A stretch of 8,385 nucleotides of DNA, taken from positions 1-8,385 of the forward strand of contig RFNI01000213.1 of NCBI GenBank assembly GCA_009927245.1, written 5' to 3'. Both the position numbers and the translations under genes were made by a program. The notes under the pieces are model-generated. The model worked only from the letters and a program-made list of their open reading frames with translations. It had not been told where the DNA came from and searched no databases. Positions 1 to 5,775 of this stretch are shown piece after piece (the first letter of the stretch is position 1; every line of letters starts with the position of its first letter). The stretch comes from Actinomycetota bacterium (GTDB taxonomy: Bacteria; Actinomycetota; Actinomycetes; Actinomycetales; Microbacteriaceae).

Positions 1-990
1 TATCTTGCTTTCAGAAGCTGCTCGTGGTGAAGGTGGAATCCTTCGTAACGCGTCAGGCGAAAGATTCATGGAGCGCTATGCCCAACCATCAAGGACCTAG
101 CTCCTCGAGACATGGTGGCAAGAGCAATGGCTAACGAAGTTCGTGAAGGCAGAGGTGCTGGCCCTAACAAGGACTACGTTCTACTAGACCTAACTCACCT
201 AGAGCCTGCTGTTATTGATGCAAAGCTTCCAGATATCACTGAGTTTGCTAGAACCTACCTGGGTGTTGAGCCATACACAGAGCCAGTTCCAGTATTCCCA
301 ACCGCTCACTATGCAATGGGTGGAATTCCAACCAACATCAAGGCTGAAGTTCTAAGAGATAACGACACTGTTGTTCCAGGTCTTTATGCTGCTGGTGAAT
401 GTGCTTGTGTTTCTGTGCACGGAGCTAACCGTCTAGGAACTAACTCACTGTTGGATATCAACGTCTTCGGTAAGCGTGCCGGTATCTATGCAGTTGAGTA
501 TGCCAAGGATGCAAAGTTTGTGGATGTTCCAGAAGATGCAATTGCTGAAACTGTGAAGCTAATCGAACACATGAGAAATGCAACTGGAACAGAGAAGATT
601 GCTGTTATCCGTAAAGAACTGCAAGACACCATGGACAAGAACGCTCAGGTTTACAGAACTGAAGAATCTCTAAACGAAGCGCTTGACAAGATCAAAGAAC
701 TTCGTAAGAGATACGAACACATTCAGGTTCAAGACCGCGGTATGAGATTCAACACCGATCTACTAGAAGCTATCGAACTAGGTTTCTTGCTTGACCTAGC
801 AGAAGTTCTTGCCTTCACTGCCCGTGAGAGAAGAGAGTCACGTGGTGGTCACTTCCGTGAAGACTACGAGACTCGTGACGACGAGAAGTTCATGGTTCAC
901 TCAATGGCATACAAAACAGAATCTGATATCAAGATTGACTGGAAGCCAGTAACTATTACCAACTACCCACCAATGGAGCGTAAGTACTAA
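1..990 (+). CDS. sdhA: Succinate dehydrogenase flavoprotein subunit, 3' part, with an apparent -1 frameshift
   Basis: Catalytic FAD subunit of succinate dehydrogenase (complex II), oxidising succinate to fumarate on the cytoplasmic face of the membrane. The 5' end, including the FAD-linking His region, lies outside the window; about 329 C-terminal residues remain. The piece from position 2 begins ILLSEAARGEGG and reads to ERYA. One base is then missing in the C-run at 81-83, and the protein continues in the next frame as PTIKDLAPRDMVARAM. The Arg at 106-108 aligns with the catalytic proton-shuttle Arg of the family (E. coli Arg286). HYAMGGIPTN supplies the substrate-binding His, and GANRLGTNSLLD the second substrate Arg and FAD contacts. 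The C-terminal RESRGGHFREDYETRDD block is typical. The ATG at 112 is internal, not a start. The TAA overlaps the sdhB ATG by 1 nt, so the two are cotranscribed and probably translationally coupled. The family identity is certain; the frameshift is most likely a sequence error. Confidence 0.95.
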
Positions 991-1739
991 TGAGCACTGC
1001 AGTTGAATCAGTAAAGGAAATCGCAGAGGTTCCTTCTTTTCAGGTGACCCTGTTCGTTCGTCGCTTTGATCCAGAGAACGATGCTGAGCCTAAGTGGCAG
1101 GACTTCGATGTCACTGTGTTTGGAACTGATCGAGTTCTTGATGCACTGCACAAGATCAAGTGGGAACTAGATGGCTCACTAACTTTCAGAAGATCATGTG
1201 CTCACGGTGTCTGTGGTTCAGATGCTATGCGTATCAACGGTAGAAACAGATTGGCTTGTAAGACTCTGATCAAGGATCTAGATATCACTCAGCCAATCTA
1301 TGTTGAACCAATCAAGGGTCTAAAGGTTGAAAAAGACCTAGTAGTAGACATGAACCCGTTCTACCAGGCATACAGAGATGTGAAGCCTTTCCTTATCGCT
1401 TCAGACTCCCCAACCAAGGAACGCATCCAGTCACCAGAAGACAGAGCTCGATTCGATGACACCACCAAGTGCATCCTCTGTGCTGCCTGCACAACTTCTT
1501 GCCCAGTGTTCTGGACTGACAACCAATACTTTGGTCCTGCAGCTATCGTGAATGCACACCGTTTCATCTTTGACTCAAGAGATGAAGCAGCAGAGGTCAG
1601 ACTAGACATCCTGAACGATAAAGAAGGTGTCTGGCGATGCCGCACAACCTTCAACTGCACCGAGGCTTGCCCTAGAGGTATTGAAGTAACAAAGGCTATT
1701 GCCGAGGTCAAGCAAGCCGTTCTTCGCGGTCGCGCCTAG
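990..1739 (+). CDS. sdhB: Succinate dehydrogenase iron-sulfur subunit
   Basis: Electron-transfer subunit that carries electrons from the SdhA FAD through three Fe-S clusters to the quinone site in the membrane anchor. It is 249 residues and complete. The N-terminal ferredoxin domain has the [2Fe-2S] ligands C70, C75, D78 and C90, with Asp as third ligand as in E. coli SdhB. The C-terminal domain has C161-x2-C164-x2-C167 plus C227 for the [4Fe-4S] cluster, and C171, C217 and C223 for the [3Fe-4S] cluster. All ligands are present. The start is the ATG overlapping the sdhA stop (TAATG), with GGAG at 975-978 as a somewhat distant Shine-Dalgarno site. It is the last gene of the operon: a hairpin begins 2 nt after the stop. 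The anchor genes sdhC and sdhD are presumably upstream of the window (inference). Confidence 0.97.
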   Translation: MSTAVESVKEIAEVPSFQVTLFVRRFDPENDAEPKWQDFDVTVFGTDRVLDALHKIKWELDGSLTFRRSCAHGVCGSDAMRINGRNRLACKTLIKDLDITQPIYVEPIKGLKVEKDLVVDMNPFYQAYRDVKPFLIASDSPTKERIQSPEDRARFDDTTKCILCAACTTSCPVFWTDNQYFGPAAIVNAHRFIFDSRDEAAEVRLDILNDKEGVWRCRTTFNCTEACPRGIEVTKAIAEVKQAVLRGRA

Positions 1740-1740
1740 C

Positions 1741-1785
1741 CTGAGAAATTACTAAAAACGTAACTGTTTTTAGTGTTGTTCTCAG
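1741..1785 (+). terminator. Two-part hairpin ending the sdh operon
   Basis: The outer arms CTGAGAA (1741-1747) and TTCTCAG (1779-1785) pair perfectly over 7 bp. The inner arms ACTAAAAAC (1751-1759) and GTTTTTAGT (1766-1774) pair perfectly over 9 bp around a 6-nt loop. A small internal loop (3 nt on one side, 4 on the other) separates the stems. The hairpin directly follows the sdhB stop. No U-tract follows the outer stem, though the inner stem carries an A-run and a T-run. It is probably a terminator or 3'-end stabiliser of the sdh mRNA. Confidence 0.7.
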
Positions 1786-1795
1786 AGCCTAGGCA

Positions 1796-1807
1796 TAGAG
1801 TTAAAGC
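1796..1807 (+). promoter_or_regulatory. Possible -10 box of a leaderless promoter for the Rieske gene
   Basis: TAGAGT at 1796-1801 fits the actinobacterial -10 pattern TAnnnT. It lies exactly 6 nt before the ATG at 1808, so transcription would begin at or next to the start codon. There is no good Shine-Dalgarno site. No convincing -35 box is visible. The same spacing occurs at ptsI and xthA in this window. Confidence 0.45.
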
Positions 1808-2266
1808 ATGTCCGAACACGATTGCAATCCGAATGCTAGAGAAGCCAAAGAAACCCTAGGGCTTTCTCGTCGCAACTTCTTTGCAGGTGTCGCTCTCGCA
1901 GCCTCCACACTTGGACTATCTACTATCGCAACATCAGCTCAAGCAGCCAGCAAGAAATACAAGGTTTGTGCAACTAAAGACATCAAGGTCGGTGGTGGAA
2001 GCATCTTCACGATTTCTGCAGCAGGCGGTCGACAAGTCTTGATCACTCAACCAAAAGCCGGTGTCTTCAGAGCGTTCAACCCTGCCTGCACCCATGAGGG
2101 TTACCGTATCGGCAGCATCAGCGGCACCAACATTATCTGCAAGAAGCATGGCGCAACTTTTGACACCTCAACAGGCAGAGCCACTAGAGCCCCCGCGAGC
2201 ATCCCGTTGCAGAAATACACTCTGACAGTTGAGAACAAGAATATTTTTATAACCCTTAGTTCCTAA
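1808..2266 (+). CDS. Tat-exported small Rieske [2Fe-2S] protein
   Basis: A 152-residue single-domain Rieske protein, probably an electron carrier or redox sensor on the outer side of the membrane; its partner is unknown. Residues 20-25 (SRRNFF) form a twin-arginine motif, followed by a hydrophobic stretch to about residue 40 and a likely signal peptidase site after AQA (44-46). That fits Tat export of a folded cofactor protein. The cluster ligands are C94-T-H96 and C111-K-K-H114, with 14 residues between the pairs. The extra Cys in each loop that forms the stabilising disulfide of bc1-type Rieske proteins is absent (CTHEGY and CKKHGA). This argues against a bc-complex subunit, although similar proteins are often annotated as one. 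It stands alone between the sdh terminator and ptsI, and its end overlaps ptsI by 11 bp. The fold is confident; the role is not. Confidence 0.88.
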   Translation: MSEHDCNPNAREAKETLGLSRRNFFAGVALAASTLGLSTIATSAQAASKKYKVCATKDIKVGGGSIFTISAAGGRQVLITQPKAGVFRAFNPACTHEGYRIGSISGTNIICKKHGATFDTSTGRATRAPASIPLQKYTLTVENKNIFITLSS

Positions 2267-2269
2267 GGG
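2253..2269. terminator. Tail-to-tail hairpin containing both stop codons
   Basis: CCCTTAG (2253-2259) and CTAAGGG (2263-2269) form a perfect 7-bp stem with a 3-nt loop. The left arm contains the complement of the ptsI stop (2256-2258) and the right arm contains the Rieske stop (2264-2266). Neither side is followed by a clear U-tract in its own transcript. It may still act as a compact two-way terminator or 3'-end element for the convergent genes. The structure is certain; the function is inferred. Confidence 0.5.
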
Positions 2270-3794
2270 CTCTAACCAAACTAGGTAATAGAGCTGGTGA
2301 CAGAGACAAACTTGTCACACCATATTCAATAAACAACTTGGCTGACTCTGGATCTCCTGCAGCCTCACCACAAATCCCAACTGGTTTAGACGCTTCTCTT
2401 GAACTTGAAACAACTCGCTCAATCAAACCCAGTACTTCTGGTTTCCTAACATCGCTAAGTGCGATTGCTGAGTTCACTCGATCTAAGTTCAAGGTGTATT
2501 GAGTTAGGTCGTTAGTTCCGATACTGACGAAGTCAACAGTTTCTAATATCTCATCAAGCACCTCTTGCTGACAGACTTCAGGAACCTCAATCATCACTCC
2601 GACATTTTTCAAACCATAGCTCTTAGCCAAATCAACAAACGCTTTTGCATGCTTACTGCTGGTAATCATCGGAGCCATCACCCAAAGCTCTGTTTCTAGG
2701 TATCGTCTTGAACTCTCAGCGAGTGCTTCCAACTGAGTTTCTAAAACTTCAATGTTTGCAAGTAATGCTTGGAATCCTCGGTTCGCATACTTACCGCTTT
2801 CGGTAAGTGTCAGGAAAGGAAGTGGTTTATCGGTATCTAGATCTAGTACTCGAACAATTACTCGCTTACCAGGAAATGCAGAAAGCAATCTTGAGTATTC
2901 AAGAATCTGCTTCTCAAGAGATGGTGCCTGCTTCTCCCCCAAGAAAAGTAGCTCTGTCCTAAATAGACCGACCCCTTGAGCCCCAAAGGCTAGAGCAGAT
3001 TCTGCTTCAGAGGAAGAACCTAGGTTTGCATAAAGATCAACTGGTAACCCGACTGTGCTCAGCTGATCTAGTTGTGAACTCTTCGTTACAGCTTCCCTGT
3101 ATTGCTTCAGTTCAGCCTGATCTGGATTCACTAAAACCTGGCCACTACTGGAATCAACAATTACCTGATCCTCAGGTTGGATGAACTCTGAACCTAGAAC
3201 TGAAACAACAGTCGGCAGATTCGCAGCCCTCGCCAAGATGGCCGTGTGAGAAGTCGCACTGCCAGTACTGGTAATCAAACCAACAATTGAACTATTTGCC
3301 AGTCTGCTCATTTCCAAAGGTCCAACAGAATCTGCTACCAGAATAAAAGGTTCGGTTGGGAAATCCACTTGACCTTCGCCACTCAAGACTTGAATTACAC
3401 GATTCCCAAGTTCTTCGATATCTGTCGCTCTAGCTGCAAAGTATTCGCCTAGTGATGCGAGTGCTTTTGCTGCGCCTGCAAAAGCACCTGAAACTGCGCG
3501 CTGAGAGTTAGCGCCATCAGCTAAACGCTCTTTTATTCCAGCAAGCAGTGAAGCATCACTCAGGGTGAGTTTCATAGCTTCAAGAATTGAAGCTGCTTCT
3601 GGATCAGCGTTTTTAGCGCTCTGGCCTAAATCTTTTTCAACCTGGGCGATAGCGGCACTAATTGCCATCAACCCTCTAGCGCTACCAGCCTTATCGCTAT
3701 CCCAAGGCACATATTTAGCGCTGGCGTATTTGAAAGCACGGCCAATGGCAATGCCTGTGCCAACACCGGCACCAACTAATACGCGTTCACTCAC
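2256..3794 (-). CDS. ptsI: PTS Enzyme I (phosphoenolpyruvate-protein phosphotransferase), divergent
   Basis: First enzyme of the sugar phosphotransferase system: it takes phosphate from PEP onto a His and passes it to HPr in the cytoplasm. It has 512 residues, shorter than the usual ~550-575. The phospho-His is H183 in TSHTAILAR. The PEP-binding TIM barrel shows R279 (GVGLFRTELLFL), R315 (RVLDLDTDKPLPFL), the Mg ligands E403 (MIEVP) and D429, then GTNDLTQYTLNLDR (N428, R439) and the catalytic C475 (GICGEAAGDP). All key residues are kept. Oddities: the usual Gly-rich DxGxDK reads DLDTDK, the NPxLGxRGxR block is replaced by GKYANRGFQ, and the stretch between R315 and E403 is about 11 residues shorter than in E. 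coli. The start is GTG (3794-3792), probably leaderless. No ptsH or Enzyme II gene adjoins it. Family identity is firm; specificity for HPr versus another partner is not proven here. Confidence 0.9.
   Translation of the reverse strand: MSERVLVGAGVGTGIAIGRAFKYASAKYVPWDSDKAGSARGLMAISAAIAQVEKDLGQSAKNADPEAASILEAMKLTLSDASLLAGIKERLADGANSQRAVSGAFAGAAKALASLGEYFAARATDIEELGNRVIQVLSGEGQVDFPTEPFILVADSVGPLEMSRLANSSIVGLITSTGSATSHTAILARAANLPTVVSVLGSEFIQPEDQVIVDSSSGQVLVNPDQAELKQYREAVTKSSQLDQLSTVGLPVDLYANLGSSSEAESALAFGAQGVGLFRTELLFLGEKQAPSLEKQILEYSRLLSAFPGKRVIVRVLDLDTDKPLPFLTLTESGKYANRGFQALLANIEVLETQLEALAESSRRYLETELWVMAPMITSSKHAKAFVDLAKSYGLKNVGVMIEVPEVCQQEVLDEILETVDFVSIGTNDLTQYTLNLDRVNSAIALSDVRKPEVLGLIERVVSSSREASKPVGICGEAAGDPESAKLFIEYGVTSLSLSPALLPSLVRALRN
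2789..2808. repeat. Perfect 8-bp inverted repeat inside ptsI
   Basis: The arms ACTTACCG (2789-2796) and CGGTAAGT (2801-2808) flank a 4-nt spacer. In the ptsI mRNA this would form a tight hairpin with an AAAG loop, encoding roughly T329-Y336. It lies directly beside the segment where the conserved NPxLGxRG block of Enzyme I is missing. It may be chance. Confidence 0.5.
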
Positions 3795-3827
3795 CAGACA
3801 AGTCTAAGTTCACCTTAAACTTGTCCC
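3795..3827. promoter_or_regulatory. Symmetric divergent leaderless promoter for ptsI and xthA
   Basis: The 33-bp spacer between two divergent start codons is almost entirely an inverted repeat: GACAAGTCTAAG (3797-3808) pairs with CTTAAACTTGTC (3814-3825) with one mismatch around TTCAC. Each arm holds a TAnnnT -10 box. On the plus strand TAAACT (3816-3821) is followed by 6 nt and then the xthA ATG. On the minus strand TAGACT (3806-3801) is followed by 6 nt and then the ptsI GTG. Both transcripts would begin at the start codon with no leader. No canonical -35 boxes are seen; they would fall inside the opposite gene. The palindrome could also be an operator controlling both genes. Confidence 0.6.
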
Positions 3828-4642
3828 ATGCCTAAAGCCTTAGTAAAAGTAGCGACCATCAACGTCAACGGTGTTAGAGCCGCATACCGTAAAGGCTTTG
3901 CTGAGTGGGTGGCAGCTGAATCTCCAGATGTCATCGCCCTGCAAGAAGTTAGAGCAGAAACCACAGATCTCGAAGAGATCTTCGCTGAGATGCCAGGTGG
4001 GCCTTGGCACATCCTGCACGACAACGCTTCAGCTAAAGGCAGAGCTGGTGTTGCTGTTGTCTCTAAGGTCAAAGCCGTTTCCTCTAGAACAGAGTTAGGC
4101 CCTAAGGCTTTTGATAGTGCAGGCCGTTGGCTTGAAGCAGATTTCAAGATTGGGGCTAAGACCTTCACAGTTATCAGCACCTACGTTCACTCAGGTGAAG
4201 TCGATACTCCTAAACAAGTTGAGAAATACAAGTTCTTAGATGCCATGACTAAGAGAATGGCAACACTTAGAAAAGAAGATGGGCTAACCGTTGTGGTTGG
4301 AGATCTAAACGTTGGTCACACCGAACTAGATATCAAGAACTGGAAGGGTAACCTCAAGAACGCCGGTTTCCTTCCAGAAGAACGTGCATACTTTGACACC
4401 TGGATGCACAAACAGGGCTGGGTAGATCTAGGTAGAGAAGCACACCCTGAAACCCCTGGACCTTACACCTGGTGGTCATTTAGAGGTCAGGCTTTTGATA
4501 CTGACACTGGTTGGAGAATCGACTACCAGATTGCACTCCAAAGCTTGCAAAGCTAGCAAGTAATTACAAGGTGCACAGAGCAGCTAGCTATGACACCCGT
4601 TTCACAGACCATTCCCCTGTAGTTGTTGAGTACGCTATCTAA
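3828..4642 (+). CDS. xthA: Exodeoxyribonuclease III (AP endonuclease), with an apparent -1 frameshift
   Basis: DNA repair nuclease of the exonuclease III/EEP family: it cuts at abasic sites and trims blocked 3' ends. Active-site residues, read against E. coli, are N12 (TINVNG), metal ligand E40 (LQEVRAE), Y119 (STYVHSG), D159 and N161 (GDLNVGH) and D232 (WRIDYQ). The open frame then stops early at 4555. One base is missing near 4535 (GCACT in place of GCAACT). In the next frame the protein continues TPKLAKLASNYKVHRAASYD and then TRFTDHSPVVVEYAI, supplying the catalytic His of the DH motif (about residue 262). The corrected length is about 271 residues, close to the 268 of E. coli. The frameshift is probably a sequence error, because the tail is fully conserved and ends 1 nt before the trpS start. 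It is divergent from ptsI and likely cotranscribed with trpS. Confidence 0.93.
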
Positions 4643-4643
4643 C

Positions 4644-5651
4644 ATGACTGGCAAACCGAATCTTCTAAGTGGCATGCAGCCAAGTGCGTCTTCACTTCAC
4701 CTTGGCAACTACCTAGGCGCACTAGTCAACTGGGTAAACATGCAGAGAGATTTCAACGCCTTCTATGTAATTGTTGATCTTCACGCCATCACAGTTCCTC
4801 AAGACCCTAACGAACTTAGAACCAACACCAGAAGAACCGCTGCTCAATACATCGCAGCAGGCATTGACCCTCAGGAATCAGCACTATTTGTGCAAAGCCA
4901 CGTTCCTGCTCACGCAGAACTAGCTTGGGTTCTTAACTGCATCACCGGTTTCGGTGAAGCAAGTCGCATGACTCAGTTCAAAGACAAGTCACAAAAAGCA
5001 GGAAGCGATTCTGCTTCAGTTGGACTCTTCACATACCCAATCCTGCAAGCAGCAGACATTCTTCTTTACCAACCAAAAGCAGTTCCAGTTGGCGAGGACC
5101 AAAGACAGCACCTAGAGCTAACCCGTGACCTAGCCGAAAGATTCAACTCAAGATTCGGTAAGACCTTCACAATGCCTGAAGCTCAAATCCTGAAAGAAAC
5201 TGCAAAGATCTACGACCTGCAGAATCCAACTGCCAAGATGTCTAAGTCTGCAGCGAACCCTAAGGGTCTTGTAAACCTAATGGACGATGACACCACTATT
5301 GCCAAGAAGATCAAGAGTGCAGTTACCGACACCGAGGCTTCAATCAGAGTCGACTGGGAGAACAAGCCAGGTGTCTCAAATCTCCTTTCTATTCACTCCT
5401 CAGTCAGCGGCGAATCCTTACTCTCCCTAGAAGAGCGTTTCGCTGGAGCTGGCTACGGAGTTCTCAAGTCTGAGGTTGCCGATGTAGTCGTAAACGCCTT
5501 AGCCCCAATCAGGGACAGGGCTAACGAGCTAATGAGCGACACAACTGAACTCGACCGCTTGCTTGCCTCAGGAGCCGAAAAGGCCCGAACTGTCGCGGAA
5601 GCGACGCTGGCCGATGTCTATGAAAAAGTCGGGTTTATCCGAGCCAAATAG
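4644..5651 (+). CDS. trpS: Tryptophanyl-tRNA synthetase
   Basis: Charges tRNA-Trp with tryptophan using ATP; a class I cytoplasmic synthetase, 335 residues from the ATG at 4644. The ATP-binding HIGH-type motif is PSASSLHLGNYLG (residues 13-25), and the KMSKS loop is AKMSKS (197-202). YPILQAADILLY (131-142) contains the tryptophan-binding Asp (D138), and VGEDQRQHLELTRD (149-162) is a conserved family segment. An upstream in-frame TTG at 4623 would add 7 residues inside xthA; I prefer the ATG because the family starts close to this point and the corrected xthA stop lies 1 nt before it. There is no strong Shine-Dalgarno site, so reinitiation after xthA is plausible. A TACGCT box (4631-4636) sits 7 nt before the ATG and could be a weak internal promoter. 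No frame breaks. Confidence 0.96.
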   Translation: MTGKPNLLSGMQPSASSLHLGNYLGALVNWVNMQRDFNAFYVIVDLHAITVPQDPNELRTNTRRTAAQYIAAGIDPQESALFVQSHVPAHAELAWVLNCITGFGEASRMTQFKDKSQKAGSDSASVGLFTYPILQAADILLYQPKAVPVGEDQRQHLELTRDLAERFNSRFGKTFTMPEAQILKETAKIYDLQNPTAKMSKSAANPKGLVNLMDDDTTIAKKIKSAVTDTEASIRVDWENKPGVSNLLSIHSSVSGESLLSLEERFAGAGYGVLKSEVADVVVNALAPIRDRANELMSDTTELDRLLASGAEKARTVAEATLADVYEKVGFIRAK

Positions 5652-5670
5652 GCTTCGCTGACTTATCCAA

Positions 5671-5697
5671 ATCGTTATCTCAAATTGTGAGAACGAT
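5671..5697. promoter_or_regulatory. 27-bp operator-like palindrome upstream of the sugar importer
   Basis: The two 13-nt arms match at 11 of 13 positions around a single central base. The outer halves are ATCGTT (5671-5676) and AACGAT (5692-5697); inside are TCTCA and TGTGAGA. The size, symmetry and location about 80 bp before the binding-protein start resemble LacI-family operators common in front of CUT1 sugar transporters. No regulator gene is in the window, so the family is inference. Confidence 0.5.
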
Positions 5698-5721
5698 ACC
5701 CCTATCTCTGGAAACCTTTAC

Positions 5722-5727
5722 TAGATT
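5722..5727 (+). promoter_or_regulatory. Possible -10 box for the ABC importer operon
   Basis: TAGATT fits the TAnnnT actinobacterial -10 pattern. It would start transcription near 5734, leaving a leader of about 40 nt that contains a hairpin and the Shine-Dalgarno site. No good -35 box is seen at the expected distance, which would fit an activator-dependent or weak core promoter. Low certainty. Confidence 0.35.
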
Positions 5728-5733
5728 TATCTG

Positions 5734-5752
5734 GGGACGTAAATGATGTCCC
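5734..5752 (+). promoter_or_regulatory. Short leader hairpin or operator before the binding-protein gene
   Basis: GGGAC (5734-5738) pairs with GTCCC (5748-5752). A further G-U and T-A pair leave a 5-nt loop, giving a 7-bp stem. It lies between the proposed -10 box and the Shine-Dalgarno site. It could protect the 5' end of the mRNA or be a second operator copy overlapping the transcription start. Confidence 0.4.
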
Positions 5753-5762
5753 ACAAATAACC

Positions 5763-5768
5763 GAGGAG
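5763..5768 (+). promoter_or_regulatory. Strong Shine-Dalgarno site of the binding-protein gene
   Basis: GAGGAG ends 7 nt before the ATG at 5776. It is the best ribosome-binding site in the window and fixes the start. It contrasts with the leaderless-looking starts of xthA, ptsI and the Rieske gene and fits a highly expressed binding protein. Confidence 0.8.
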
Positions 5769-5775
5769 ATAAGTA

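Noticed and set aside
81..90. Programmed ribosomal frameshift in sdhA
   Set aside because: There is no X-XXY-YYZ slippery heptamer or downstream structure visible, and SdhA is not known to use recoding. A missing base is simpler.
112..990. sdhA as a short independent gene starting at ATG 112
   Set aside because: Conserved SdhA sequence continues upstream in another frame, so the ATG is internal and the gene is frameshifted.
1361..1711. Antisense open frame inside sdhB
   Set aside because: It lies fully within a conserved gene, lacks recognisable domains, and is a frame shadow of sdhB.
4623..4643. TTG start for trpS
   Set aside because: It lies within the corrected xthA tail. The ATG at 4644 gives the usual family N-terminus and follows the xthA stop by 1 nt.
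5694..5708. GATA-CCCC-TATC inverted repeat after the operator
   Set aside because: Only 4 bp are perfect and extension needs a bulge; it is too weak to call a separate site.
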